NCBI GenBank assembly: GCA_943736015.1
Contig: OX031065.1
Coordinates: forward strand, 39,942,427 to 40,006,426
Direction of reading: 5' to 3'
From: Tridacna crocea
Lineage: Eukaryota; Mollusca; Bivalvia; Cardiida; Cardiidae
Length of the DNA: 64,000 bases
Shown here: in pieces, positions 21,218 to 33,262 of the stretch
How the letters are laid out: every line of letters begins with the position of its first letter
Position numbering within the stretch: the first letter of the stretch is position 1
The notes under the pieces: model-generated
What the model was told of the DNA's origin: nothing
What the model saw: only the letters and a program-made list of their open reading frames with translations
The model's database searches: none
Translations under genes and position numbers: made by a program

Positions 21218-21880
21218 GTCTAAATTCGTTATGAGATTTCCATGAAACTTGCAGTTTATTTATCTCATTGATAGATTCAACCCTATTGATATCGACAAAA
21301 ATCCAACAAACAGTATTAGAAAAGTAATCAGATTTCCATGAAACTTGCACAGTCTATCTTATCAATAGATTCAACCCTATTTATTTTGAAAAAAAAAATG
21401 AACAAACAGTATGGGAAAAGTAGCCATTTCATGTTGAAAATTTTCATTTTTTATTTATTCGGTAAAGTCTGCATTTGTTATCAGATTTTTGCGAAACTTG
21501 TACACTTTGTTTACTTATCAATAGCATATAAATAAGCCTATTGATTTTAAATAGAAACCAACAAAGAGTATGGAAAAAGTAGCCATTTCAAGTTGAAAAT
21601 TTCGATTTCTTTTTACGCGATAAGTTCACATTTTTTTTTTTTGCATCATGAATTCATAGTATGTGATAGCATAAAACGAAAATTAATGCCAGTTGAGCAA
21701 TTTCAGGCCCCTAAGGGCCTCTAGTTTAGAATTTGAGAATGTTTTATTCATTTCTTATTCCACTTGGATTGGTATTCGTGCCTCAATCCATTGAAAATGA
21801 AGAAGAAAACTTCCCTCCTGACTCTGAAAATTTGAAGTGGCCAGACGGTAAATAATAAGTATTTTTATGTAGCATATAAT
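21218..21880. repeat. Degenerate tandem repeats, ~125 bp
   Basis: Three diverged units marked by GATTTCCATGAAACTTGCA-type text and TCAATAGATTCAACCCTATT (21233, 21330, 21485). No gene seen. Confidence 0.5.
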
Positions 21881-22175
21881 GGAACAGGGACAAAATGGAA
21901 AATGGGCAAAATGGGAAAGGGTGAACGGGAAAGGGGCAAAATCGTGGAAGTGACAAAAAAAGGAATTGGACGAAATGGGAAGGGGTGAATCAGGTTGGGG
22001 CCAGATGGGAAGGGAAGGCTTGAGAAAGGGGCGACACAGGAAATGAGCCTAGCGGAAATGGGGGGCAAATGATAAAGGGCGAAATGAGGAAGCGAAATTG
22101 CAAAGAGGCAAAATAGGAACACATGGTGGGGGGGGAGGTACAAATCGGAAAGGGGCGAATTAGGAAGACACACAC
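21880..22175 (+). repeat. Purine-rich minisatellite
   Basis: Degenerate GGGGCGAAATGGGAAA-like units over about 290 bp. The Pro/Phe/Ser-rich reading frames on the minus strand are a by-product. Confidence 0.75.
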
Positions 22176-22283
22176 GTTTAGTAGGAATGACATTCTTATC
22201 GCAATACCTTATAGACTGTACCCCAAACAATGGCTTTGAAAGCTGGATATATGTATCGTTTTAACACTTTTGAGTTTTATTTT

Positions 22284-22376
22284 CTATCCTGAGGATAGAA
22301 GCTTTAAAAACACTGTGGGAAAAGTAGAAAATGCTGGTTACTTGCATTTTCTCCTTTTCCAAAAATATTTTCAATT
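22284..22376. repeat. PiggyBac-type MITE, half copy
   Basis: Left part and central hairpin only (GTGGGAAAAGTAGAAAATGC ...). Confidence 0.7.
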
Positions 22377-23258
22377 TTTTTTTAGTTATTATTATTTTTT
22401 TTTCTCTGTAAGTATGATTTTGATTGTGGTTGTACATGACTTGGAGATTGCCTTTTTTTTTATCCCTTTTTTTTTTATCCCTATCTGAAATAGGAATTGA
22501 AAAAAAAGAGGTTGTTTTATTGGTAGAGATCCGTGTTTATTAAGGCATGATAGTTTTATACTAATATAATATACTGTCAGGAAGGAGTGATCTGCTGTAA
22601 CAACGGCAAAAAATAAGATATCTCTCGAAACAAAAACTTATTATTAATCCACTTTTAATTAGAAACGGCAAAACAACACTTTCTCTGGAAACAAAAACTG
22701 GGAATGAATATACTGAAATGAAAATCTTACAATACAAATGAAACTGAATCTCAAGGTAATTTTACGACAAAAAGGAATCGTATTAAATAAAGGTATCAAA
22801 CTCCTTTGGTATTCTTTCTTCCAGAAACAGAAAGTAGACAGCTCGTTTATTTGTTTCTTTCCTGAGCTTTACCATTCCAAAATTTGGGTTTTCAGAGCCT
22901 CATTTTAACCCCATATCACGTGACCAATAGAAAAAAGTGTTAGCGTATAATTTATAGATACATTTTACCCTTTTTGGTCTTTTTTTTTTCAAACAATTTC
23001 GTCTTTATTTTATGAAACTATAATCATTGTGGTATCTTCATGCCAAATGCTGCCCGTGGTGGTTCCAAGGTTGCACTGATTACCACGGAAAAACAAAGAC
23101 GGATAGGAAATGCATTTTATTCTCCGGGGGCTTTCCAAGACATCACTCTAGTTGTTTCCGGTTCTAAATCAGAAACAAATTCCCAGCATTTCTTTGCCCC
23201 CAACATCCTGAACAACAAGTTTTAACTGTTTTTTCTCTCTTATTGTAAAGAAATACTT
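22377..23258. other. Nothing recognised
   Basis: AT-rich, with T runs. A 61-codon frame at 23040-23225 lacks recognisable similarity and is not called. Confidence 0.35.
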
Positions 23259-23487
23259 TTAACCCTTTGCCAAACAATCCCTGGTTTTTACGACTCTGAG
23301 ATAGAAGCCTTTTGAAAACACAGTGGGAAAAGGAGAAAATGTTGGTAACCAGTATTTTCTCCTTTTCCCAAAATGTTTTCTACCCTGCTGGAAGCAAATT
23401 TCAGTTTTTGATTCACATTTATTTTGTCGCCTGCAAACGCTTTCAATTTGGACTAGTCCAAAAAATTGTCGTTTGGTAAAGAGTTAA
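23259..23487. repeat. PiggyBac-type palindromic MITE
   Basis: TTAA-CCCTTTGCC ... GGTAAAGAG-TTAA, with central ATGTTGGTAACCAGTAT. Full length. Confidence 0.9.
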
Positions 23488-23689
23488 GGGGCATAATGCA
23501 TTAGTAAAACTTGTTTCACCCGTATTTGAAAATATCGATACATGCGCGATATATTTTTCTTTTTTAAGCGTATAGAAACATGTAGTGAACGAACAATAAA
23601 AGAAGTTGGCATTTGAATTATTGGGTCGTACCTTAGAAATCGGAAACTTCGTCTGACTTCATGATGGCAGAAAGTTTGACGTCACAGTA

Positions 23690-23831
23690 ACCATCATTTT
23701 CTCCTTTTCCAACAATGTTTTCGATCCTGCTGGAAATAAAGTTCAACTTTTAAGTTACGTTTATTTTGTCGTCTGTAAGTGCCTTCAATTTGAACCAGTC
23801 TAAAAAAATTTGTGGTTTGGGAAAGGATTAA
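23690..23831. repeat. PiggyBac-type MITE, right half
   Basis: From the hairpin apex (ACCATCATTTTCTCC) to GGGAAAGGATTAA. It abuts the next copy and shares its TTAA. Confidence 0.75.
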
Positions 23832-24064
23832 GTCTTTACCAAACAACTAAATTTTGGACTGGACTAATTCGAAAGCATACGCAAACATTAAATTAAAGGT
23901 TGCTAAAATAATGATATCTCTTTTTGATAGGGTATATTTATAGAACATTGTGGGAAAGGAAGAAAATGTTGTTGCCAGCATTTTTTTTACTTTTCCCCTC
24001 GGGGTTTTGAATAGCCTCCTTCTCTTGGGTCGTGAAAGGTCGAGATTGTATAGTAAGGGGTTAA
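23828..24064. repeat. PiggyBac-type palindromic MITE
   Basis: TTAA-GTCTTTACC ... AAGGGG-TTAA. Ends 40 bp from the GPCR stop codon. Confidence 0.85.
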
Positions 24065-24103
24065 ATTGTTACTTCATATATCGTCAGAACCTGTCATGGA
24101 AAC

Positions 24104-25031
24104 CTAAACGGTCACATTGATTGCTATAGATCTACTTGTTCCAGTCTTTTTTGTTCTTCTCCAACGCTGTTGAAATACTGATACCCTGGTCTCCACAGAG
24201 GCAACTATTTTATTCCATTCCTGTCTAAATAAAGTTCCTCTGGCAAAATACATAACAAAGTTAAAAGTAAAGTTACTGAATAGTAACATATGTACAATGG
24301 CACCGATAAGTTGATCAACGGCTTTGGCCTTCGCTGTCGTTTTTTGTCCCCGAAAAGCACTCTTTATTACGGCATATATGCAGTACGGACTTGTGGAGAA
24401 AATAAAGAAACAGCTAATTGCAAACAGCATTTTCACAGCCATTCTTTCCCTGGTCATGTTCAGCTGATTCAAGCTGACGGACGGAAAGACTTGTCTTTTC
24501 CGTTTACACAAAACATATCCGATTATAACATTTCCGGAAATGACAATCGCCATTGGCAACAGGTTGAAGCAAATCAAAACAATGTAGTTCCATGTGAAAT
24601 ACATAAATCTCCTGTATTCTTCTGATACCAATTTGCACTTAATAATAAATTCTGGTGATGTATCATTTCCAGTATTTTTTTCAATGCCAGATTCTCCCAT
24701 CTTGTGAGCAAATACCAAATGTAGTGTAAGTAATTGTAAGATAAATACAGTAGACAGAGACACGAAAAGCGATACCTTAGGAGTCAATCTAATCTTGGCT
24801 TTAATAGGAAAAATAGTCATCAGAGTTCTTTCAACGGTCAGATGTGCTACTGTCCAGGTCGACACGGCCCCGCTGGTATAGGCTAACCAAGAAACCGTCT
24901 TGCAGTGTACAATTGACAGGTTGAGATAGTTTAAGTCTAATAAATACCGGAAAGTGCTTTCTGGGAGAAAAGTCCATAGTGCCAGAGTGTCTGAGACAGC
25001 AAGGACAAGTAGATATACGCTGGTGGAGTAC
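24104..25031 (-). CDS. Class A (rhodopsin-like) GPCR, TM2 to C-terminus, first exon missing
   Basis: A 928-nt exon codes 308 residues to a TAG stop; the acceptor TTTCAG at 25032-25033 is followed by one base finishing a split codon (phase 2). TM2 YLLVLAVSDTLALW holds the conserved Asp; TM3 opens with the disulphide Cys (HCKTVSW) and ends VERT, with Glu-Arg of the DRY box kept. ECL2 has its Cys (IIKCKL), TM5 the Pro (NLLPMAIV), TM6 ends FSTSPYC (in place of CWxP), and TM7 reads NFVMYF in place of NPxxY. ICL3 and the tail are basic. This looks like a lophotrochozoan neuropeptide-type receptor; the ligand is unknown. The N-terminus and TM1 must be upstream (above 25033) and I could not find them, so a decayed gene is possible. 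A MITE starts 37 bp into the upstream intron. Confidence 0.85.
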
Positions 25032-25067
25032 CTGAAAGAAACCTCAAAAGGTTTGGACTGACGTCTA

Positions 25068-25265
25068 TTAACACTTTACCAGACGAAAAAATTTTGGCCT
25101 TGTCTAAATTGAAAGCATTTGCAGACAACAATTTCAGGGAACAATTACAGTATATAATGATAGGTTAGAAAACATTGTGGGAAAAGGATAAAATGCCGAT
25201 TACATTATTTGAAAGGTATCTTTCCCATGTTCGTTAAAAGTTGGCATTGTATGGTAAAGGGTTAA
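25068..25265. repeat. PiggyBac-type MITE in GPCR intron
   Basis: TTAA-CACTTTACC ... GTAAAGGG-TTAA, 37 bp upstream of the exon acceptor. Shortened hairpin. Confidence 0.85.
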
Positions 25266-25441
25266 AAGGGCACAGTCTACAGTCCCTTTCCTACATGTAC
25301 ACTATCAGTCTTGTCATAGTTATGTGATTCATTTTGTCTAAAACCTGTCTGATTCACGACTTTAAATGGTCATGTGACAGACAAAAATGCAAAACAAAAT
25401 CCCTAAAGCAAAAGCTTCAACCCAGGACAGGGTCTGCCTGT

Positions 25442-25670
25442 TTAACCCATGACCAGACGACAATACTTTAGGCTTGTCCAATTCGAAAGCATTTGCAGAC
25501 GACAAAATAAAAGTGACTGGAAATTTGATACTTGTTTTGTGAAGGGTAGAAAACATCGTGGGAAAAGGAGAAAATGCTGGTTACCAGCATTTTCTCCTTT
25601 TCCCACAATGTTTTCTAAAGGTTTCTTTATCAGGGTCGACAAAAGGAGGGATTGTGTGATAATGGGTTAA
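25442..25670. repeat. PiggyBac-type palindromic MITE
   Basis: TTAA-CCCATGACC ... GATAATGGG-TTAA. One of the best-preserved central palindromes (AAATGCTGGTTACCAGCATT). Confidence 0.92.
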
Positions 25671-27434
25671 TATTGGTCAGTACCTCCAAGTTTGCGATTG
25701 CGTGGGGTCATCTTTTTCATGGGATATTCAACTTTTGTTAGAAGAGTGATAAAATATAACGGTTGAAAAAGACACTGATGAACTTCTTAGACAGTTTAGG
25801 ACGGCTATTTGACAGCTTAAATTATTATGATGCCAATTTTATTAGCAATTTTTTATGTTGGTTTTCATTCCGTTATTGATGAATCGTACAGGATTAATTG
25901 TATAATGAACTATAACGAGAAAAAGAGCCGTCAGTGATTAATATATGAAAAATGAGCTGGCTAATGTTTAAAATATTCAAAACCTGTACCATGAACTGTC
26001 AAGTATTTTCAGAACGCCTGAGATGCGTTCAGTTTCAGGATTTTTATACAGCGAAAAGTGTTGCGCGGCAGGCTGTCATGTGTAGATACTTTTTAACAGA
26101 TGGATTAAGACCTCTTTCACAGAGCATGGCGCATATGCTTTCAAAACCTTTTCACTCATACCTATAGTTGCATGTAGCATTGCATTTCTATTGCTTTTGT
26201 GTTACTGGTCTAAGATTCTGTAACACTCCAAGATGACTACCGACGCCTGGGCAATCCTACTATGGATTTTCTGTTTATCACTAAGGCACGAGGGACTATT
26301 CGATCTCTGAAAACCACATTATCACTGACGCCAGGGGATACCAAGCAAATGGAATTTACATTTTCAACCAGGGAAAATAACAGAGGTTATGATCTAACCG
26401 CCGACATTTAAGCCTACATATGTTATCAATCTTTCTTGTCTCCAAACTTTTGTATTTATTAAATAAGTCCACTTGTAAAGAGTTTTATCATTGTCAGTAA
26501 CCCAGTTACAATAATTACCATTCTCAGGTATTCTCATAGATTTTTTCATGTTACTTTTGATTTCTAATTTGACCCACGCCAGATTTTATTACTCTATACA
26601 TCTACGACACGTGCTACAGAATGTCAACCCACCTTCTTAGATTTCTACGGGACAACACTATAATGTTGACAACATTTCCCCCAGTACCAATTATCAGAAG
26701 AACCAGTGGTACCACTTTCCATAGCCACTCGGCCACGTGACATTCTGTGTACTGCTTAGAACATTGGATCATATTGCACCGCCTTCTTTCTATGTGAGCA
26801 AGTCTTTCTGTTACTGTCCTATTTTATGAGGGCAGATTGTTCTTGTAGTCCTTTATAGTCCTCTTTTTTTTTGTATCGGTCTGTATTATGTGTATTATTT
26901 TTTGTATTGTCCTGTTATGAGTGTTTGCTATCGCCCTGCTTTATGACGAAGTTTTTTTTCCCTATATCGTCTACTAATCTACGAGCGTTTTTTTTTTTTC
27001 TTATTAACCGTACATGTGTACATGTAAATCTATAATACACAAGCCTTTCAAAGACCTTTTTGGTGTCCAATTCTCTCACTTTGTTACCACATACGAATAT
27101 TGTCCTTCTGGGAAATCATCGGTTCTCTTTATCTGAAACTATAGAACAGGAAATCTCTTCTGAAGTTTCTAATTAAAACATTGCCTAATGCAGCTAACGT
27201 TCTTTTTTTTTTCGTTCTTGCAGCAAAAATAGATGCAAAAGTGAGAGAGAAACCTCAACGATCCTGTGGAGACCAATATATTTTAAAGCGTCCTAAATGT
27301 GACCCATCACGCAAAAAGGAACCATCTGGGAATTCTGTACATCAATTGTAAAAACAGATCAACGATATAGTGGAGGTAAATTTAAGATGATATTTCAAAA
27401 ATGATTGTACAACAAGGTACAGTGACCACTTTTC
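25671..27434. other. Nothing recognised
   Basis: Possible intron or intergenic DNA upstream of the GPCR exon. I searched by eye on the minus strand for a TM1 exon (GNxLS-type) and found none. Confidence 0.35.
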
Positions 27435-27770
27435 ATGCAGAAAATGTCATTAAAGCGAACAGTGTCAGTCCTGGTCAGCCAGCGCAATTCTCGCAGTGTG
27501 ACCAGGGTTGATACTTTTCGCTGTTCCCAGAAGGTCCCTTTTAGCTTGACGGGTCACATAATTATAATACATTATGAGCAATGCTTCGTGAAAATAAGAC
27601 TCAATGCATCTGCAAAAGGTATCCACATAAGTCAACCTGGGCAGTCTGCGCAGGCGGACAGGGTTCGAAAGTTTTTGCCATCAGTCAATTTTATGCGTGC
27701 CTAAGGGCCAATCTACCTGCAGATCCAGTCAATTGTTTAAAAAAAAAGGATTCTATGGATCGACAATTAC
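27435..27770 (+). repeat. Dispersed GCGCAGGC/CAGCCTGC repeat
   Basis: CCAGCGCAATTCTCGCAGTG and CAGTCTGCGCAGGCGGACAG segments with TTAATGCAT-like pieces. The same vocabulary is found at 8140-8200, 16780-16870, 35280-35420 and 36790-36870. Confidence 0.5.
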
Positions 27771-27811
27771 GATGACTTGCTTTGTACAATACATAATAAA
27801 GATACGTGTTA

Positions 27812-27900
27812 GCGGCCTTTTACTACACAGTGATGACTTTTGACGACCCTGAGGTAGAAGCCTTTTGGAAACATTGTGGGAAAAGGAGAAAATGCTTTTC
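27812..27900. repeat. PiggyBac-type MITE, left half
   Basis: CTTTTACTACACAGTGATGA ... GGGAAAAGGAGAAAATGC, cut off at the hairpin apex. Confidence 0.75.
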
Positions 27901-27978
27901 CACACAAAGAAATTTTAGACTCATCTAAATTAACGCTCGTTAATTAGATAAGTCTATAATTTCTTTATGTGGAAGAAA
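27898..27978. repeat. Small foldback
   Basis: CCACACAAAGAAATTTTAGA and TCTATAATTTCTTTATGTGG form arms around CTAAATTAACG/CGTTAATTAG. Confidence 0.75.
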
Positions 27979-28015
27979 CATTAAGTCTTTCCATTCCATA
28001 GACAACACCAGAAGC

Positions 28016-28083
28016 TTTTGTGGACAATGTAGTCAAGATCAGACAGCACAGAACGTGTTGTCTGATCTTTGGTCTTCACTGTC
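28016..28083. repeat. GATCAGACT hairpin repeat
   Basis: TGGACAATGTAGTCAAGATC ... GATCTTTGGTCTTCACTGTCCA. Confidence 0.75.
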
Positions 28084-28126
28084 CACTGCTATATTCTTTC
28101 CATATCAAAGACTACACCAGGAATTT

Positions 28127-28192
28127 TGGTGTACAATATAGATCAAGATCAGACTGAAAAGAAAGTCTGATGTTTGATCTACACTGTCCACT
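28127..28192. repeat. GATCAGACT hairpin repeat
   Basis: TGTACAATATAGATCAAGAT ... TTTGATCTACACTGTCCA; direct neighbour of the copy at 28016. Confidence 0.75.
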
Positions 28193-28256
28193 GTTATCTC
28201 TTGACGGCTTGCAGCTAAACCTGCATTAGTTATCTTTGAATAAATGCAGTTGTCCC

Positions 28257-28485
28257 TTAACCCTTTACTCCACAGATACTCATTTCTACGCATTGCTTGA
28301 AGGAGCCTTTGGAAAACATTGTGGCAAAAGGTGAAATTGCTCGTGACGAGCAATTTCACCTTTTGCCACTATGTTTTCTACACTATCAAAAGGTGTCATA
28401 TACACATAAGAAACGGCTTCATCCTTGCCGATATTTAGGGTCAGTAAGAGATACCATAGAAATGCCTTATGGGATAAAGGGTTAA
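28257..28485. repeat. PiggyBac-type MITE, CTCGTNACGAG subfamily
   Basis: TTAA-CCCTTTACTCC ... GGATAAAGGG-TTAA. The hairpin tip reads AAATTGCTCGTGACGAGCAA instead of ATGCTGGTTACCAGCAT. Closest relative at 52378. Confidence 0.92.
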
Positions 28486-28989
28486 GGTGTTAAGCGTGAC
28501 TCGGTGACTAAACGTACAATCTGATCTTTAATCTACACTCTCCGATAAGGAGATATTATTTCCCCAAAATATTACTTTGAAATATTAATTAGTATATTGG
28601 ATTTTACCAACAAAGTGAACATTTCATTTTAGTTATTTACCAGAATAAGGGTCGATCTGTTCAGTTATGAAAGACTTAATCCACGCTTGCTTATTATAGT
28701 TGGCTTCACAGGCAGGTTATACTCTACTTCCTGTTCAGAGTGGCGTGAAAAATTACTCAACGAGATGCTTGTTTTCATGATATGCTAGTGAATCTTATCT
28801 TGTTAACATATTAGATACGAGCCTTTTTCCTCCTCAATGTTTTCCCCTCCGAAGATCAAAGACATCGAAATAAATCATTTTTATATTCGTCAATGCACAT
28901 CAATTCTATTATCATTAGTTTCTATGGAAACAGATAAAGACAGCATCACGATTGATGTGGTTCGCCAAATGACTTGTCTATTTAGATCC

Positions 28990-29223
28990 TGATCCCAAGT
29001 TAGAATGTCCATGAGGGGGGTGAATTTTGAAAAAAAAAAAATGGGGAAAGGAAACATTACTGGTATAGATTTCTACATGAAATTTTCCCTCTCTTACAAT
29101 GTTATTTTTCTACCTTTTCATAGACTTAATAATTTATTCGAACTACATGTGATTGGTCGTCTGCAGCTGCTCTGAATTCGGACGAGTCTGATTTTTTTTT
29201 TTTGTCGTATGGTAAAGAATCAA
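28990..29223. repeat. PiggyBac-type MITE, degraded
   Basis: Recognisable by ACAATGTTATTTTTCTACC, GGTCGTCTGCAGCTGCTCTG and GTCGTATGGTAAAGAAT. Confidence 0.6.
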
Positions 29224-29636
29224 TATGAACTCTCTGGTGATGAAAATTACGTCAATTGAGTTGTTGTTTTTGTTCTGCGCTTATCAAATATCACTGTAGG
29301 TGAAAAAAGTTGATTATAGAACGGGTTTTTTTTTTGTTCTGTACCGTGCGGCAGATTTGAAAAAAAAAAAGTCAAACCACGTTACGTAACTAAGATGAAG
29401 TGGTCAAGAAAAACTAGTACTGTCGCAAAGCGATCAAATAGCCCGATTAGAAAATACAATTAGAGATTGGAAATGCATTTCAAAACAAAGTTTACCTGAA
29501 ACCTTTGACCTATGTGACCCAAAACAACATGACACGTCCTTGGGTCAGGCACCGTATGAGTTAATTATTCTACAAATTTCCGAGCGAATTTTCAGGCAAC
29601 GTATTATGTGTTTAGATTTTATAAAAGCATTGCTAC

Positions 29637-30112
29637 CTTTTTTAATTGGTCGTTAGACCGATTAGAGACGGCGTTTTCCACAATCCAAACTGACCCAATT
29701 CCCGAAAAGGCCCTTTACAGGAATGGACGCATACAAATTATACATAATTTGTAAAGAGACTGTTAGATTAGCAACTATTCAAGGAAACATCAGATTTACT
29801 TTGTTTTTGTTTTCTTTGGATGGCGAATATGGCATATCATATTCAATGCGTACAATAATGAATTATGACACTCGTCTTCTAAATACCAGCACGTTATTGC
29901 ATAGATTCAAGATACTGGTCAACAAATTGAAAATTTCCGACGTAAAGGGAAAAACTAGTCACGTGATATATTTAGGTGGAGGTTTCTGGCGAAATAGAAA
30001 TCACATGATACAAGTGAGAACTGAGCGGAGAACGAATCAAATTCTTCTGTGTGTATCACGTGATCGATTATCGACGCTGTGAAGTCCACTACAATCTTCA
30101 TTTTGAAGTAGG

Positions 30113-30160
<48 letters not shown>

Positions 30161-31690
30161 TCACAGAGAACGAGATAAAGTCTAAATAAGAAGCAACTAC
30201 AACTGAAATTTAAGTTTTCATGTAGTTCTTGTATGCAAGTACTTTATCTGGATTGATTCCTTTGATTTTTTAAGAGACAGAACTTAGGGCTAGCTTCGCA
30301 TTCCCGTGGATCGTTTTCGTTTATACTGTATCCCCCCCCCCCTTTACTATAGCTTTAAGATTAAGACGGCAGGGTTTGATGTATGTGATCAAGGAAGCAT
30401 CTTCGTTGCACGGATATAAGTTGTGCATCGATCGGCAATGTGTTCAAACCCACAAAAGTATAAGTTTGTAGATTTGTTGAAAAGAGAATCAGTCTGTCTG
30501 GAAATGGGGAAATGGGACTGCCATTTAGAGCTAGTCATCTAAGGGAACTTATCAATTATTTAACTTAATGTGTAAAGAGCTTATTTTTTAGAAGTTTGTA
30601 TACGAGTACTCTATCTGATATCTATCTGTAGTATGTTTTGTTGGAGTTAGTACTCCTTGCTTACTTTTTTAACTAGTAAGAAGTCGTAACCGGTCATTTG
30701 ATAATTTAGATTTAGCACGGGTTCTTATATATTTTCGACGGGATAAAAATATTTCTTCCCATTCAGAATCAAATGCTCAGCTATTCAAAATCTATAAAAG
30801 AAACATTCCTGTGCATTCAATAGATTTAACAAAATACAGCCCTGAAAAACAGGTTTAATATTTTCAGTTTCACAGATCATTTTGCCAAGAAAGCCATTTT
30901 TGGTTAAGAACTCTCAAAGTGACATTTCATGTTTTTTTACGGTTTCATTCAATTTGGTCAAATTAAGCCGGAGTAGAGGGAAGTATAAAGTTTTGGGAAT
31001 TTTTTCAATCATACAATGTGATGTTCATCATTTAAGGATAAAAATAAGGAAAGAAAGCTTCAAAGATCCTTTTAAGCTTTCTGTTTGACTATCTCAGACA
31101 TTTATTGGCATTGCCTATGTCAGCAGTAGATCTATTTGCAAAAATGACTCTAAAATTTTGAACGAACTCTAACTCCCTCCAAGAAGTATTACTCACGGCA
31201 AGTGTTACCGGTATATATGTCCACTAGTAATTGGTGAAATGCTTTTCTCGAGTCAAATTTTAAACTAACTTAAGTAATTTTCATTAAAAGCTCTGGCTGC
31301 CGTGACAACAATTATATCCTTGAAAATATTCACATTGCTTAATCATTCAGTGGCTCCGCCCGGGTAGCTCAGTGGTGAGCGTGTCGGACTCATGACCCGA
31401 TGGTTGTGAGTTCTATCCTTGGTTGAGGCGAACTTTCTTTCCGTCGTATTTTCGCCTCTCACCTCTGCAGAAGCATGTGAGAAAAGTAGTCGATCGCTTT
31501 GGAAAGAAAAGTTGTGTTAGTACTGGTGTGAGAAAGTCAGGAAACACATGTGCGTCATCGATCGCCATGATATGACCTTAGCTGTTAAAGTCGCGTTACA
31601 CTCCAAAGCAATCAACCAACCAACCAACCAACCAATAATCATTCAGTGACGACCGATTACAGTGCTTACAGCACTTTGATTTTTTTTTTG
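29637..31690 (+). repeat. 2-kb dispersed repeat, copy B (uninterrupted)
   Basis: Contains in one piece the four segments that are scattered over 1253-20174. It supplies the empty sites: GAGA|TAAAG (30175), TCTATCTGATATC (about 30620) and TTTTTT|AACTAG (about 30671). Holds a (GA)n run (30116-30158) and a SINE (31354). No coding function seen. Confidence 0.9.
31354..31637 (+). repeat. tRNA-Met-like SINE, full head
   Basis: GCCCGGGTAGCTCAGTGGTG (A box), ACTCATGA (CAT in anticodon position), GGTTGTGAGTTCTATCC (B box), body, then GCGTTACACTCC and (CCAA)n. Confidence 0.8.
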
Positions 31691-33085
31691 TGACAATTTT
31701 CGGCGACGGCAGGGGGAAAACCTGACGGATATCGTACAGAAATCACAAGGACACCGTGCGACAACCTTGCAATAGGTCTGCAGGGGCAAAAAGAAAATAT
31801 ACCCGCTGAAGGCTAAAATGACAAGTTTTAATTGTTTGCACGATCATCGCACGGCCTCCGTGCCAGTGCGGGGATCGTGCAATGCTATCTCGGCGTATTT
31901 ACAGGCCACTAGCATACGATTTAAAAAAATGTTTTTGTTATGCAAGGTCGTAGAGTCAACGGCGTCTGTAATATTAAAACATCCGCTGTACAGAGACCGC
32001 GCTAAGAAAGAGAAATACGACCAAAGCAAATGTGTAACAAATACTTTCTTTTAAACACTATTTTCAAAGACCATTGTCCATAGGGTCGTTAAAACAAAAA
32101 GTTATGAAGTAATTTCTTGGTTGAATCACCTCGATGGTACACAGATTTCAAATATTGCAGTAAATTTTAAGTTCATTCACATTAAAAAACTGAGAGTGTT
32201 TTGTTATAGTTAGCCACAGACGTTGAAGGTATGAATTATATTTATCATTATATATAAACAGTATAAATTCATTCTGGAATCAAAACCTTGATAGCACAAA
32301 TAAATTGTTAGAAACTCGATAGGGCCTTTATGTAGCTAAAGAAGATGATATAAATGGCGAAATAAATAGGAATGAAGAAAATAAACATGCAAGCAAGCAA
32401 AGACAGAAAGAAAACCTACAATTCTGCGAATGAATGAAAATATACCTTGAAATAATTTCTGTATGCTTACGTGCAACATACTTTGCATGAAGAAGTTTCA
32501 TCGGTTCACACCACTGATTTTCCTGTAACTATATACGCTGAAAGAGCTCAGCTGAGTACTTCCAATAGTTTCTGTCTTGCTGAAAATGTCATTGAATAAA
32601 CCATATTATATTACAAATCATTTTCGAGGGAAAAAAACACTCTGACGTTTCCATAGTAATAAATAGAATTAATTAAATAAAAATAAATCACCGTTTTTGT
32701 CACGAGAACTTATCTAACTAGTGTTTCTTGTGCTCAGATAAATGACCCTGAACAAATTTACGAAAAACAGGATTTACGTCTGTCTCCAACTTTGTTTACA
32801 GTTTGTATAATTTAACAAGGAATGAAAATGACAATGATCTAATACCATGCTTTTCTTTTCTTTTCAGAAACCATGTTTTCTAGGGTTGGTCTGTTATATG
32901 TCTGAACTTCGAAACAATCTTGACTATTAACGACTCTGATGGAAAATACCGGTACTTCTGAAAACAACATGGAAAAAAGGAGCTGTTTGTTGACTTGTAA
33001 CCATATTGTTGTATGAGTTATATTGCAAATTTATGGCTGTGTGCTCTGGATGTAAAGTGATATACATGTGTGTGGGTGGATGTGT
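31691..33085. other. Nothing recognised
   Basis: A 78-codon frame at 31818-32054 has no recognisable similarity. Otherwise AT-rich non-coding DNA. Confidence 0.35.
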
Positions 33086-33262
33086 GGGTGTGGGTGTGTG
33101 TGAGAGAGAGAGAGAAGAGAGAGAGGGAGGGAGAGAGATAGAGAGAGAGAGAGTCATTGTAGTTGTTTTTAAGAAGGCCATGTTGAAAATAAGATTTGTA
33201 CATATGTCTTAACATGTTATCTTCTCTAAATAAAGTTATTATTATTGTTATTATTATTATAA
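33086..33262 (+). repeat. GT/GA microsatellite and (TTA)n tail
   Basis: (GTGG/GA)n at 33066-33153, then AATAAAGTTATTATTATTGT with a (TTA)n tail, which looks like the 3' end of a LINE. Confidence 0.5.

Noticed and set aside
21865..22230. Pro/Phe/Ser-rich 121-codon frame on the minus strand
   Set aside because: It lies on a purine-rich minisatellite and shows no domain.
23040..23225. 61-codon frame as a small gene
   Set aside because: No recognisable similarity, no splice context or neighbour support.
25362..25670. Small frames over the MITE hairpins (here and in all other copies)
   Set aside because: The same peptide fragments (for example NIVGKGENAGNQHF) recur wherever the MITE lies; they are shadows of the repeat.
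31354..31430. Functional tRNA-Met gene
   Set aside because: A and B boxes are present, but the acceptor and T stems do not close and a SINE body and tail follow.
31818..32054. 78-codon frame as a small gene
   Set aside because: The opposite strand is open as well, composition looks random, and no family is recognised.
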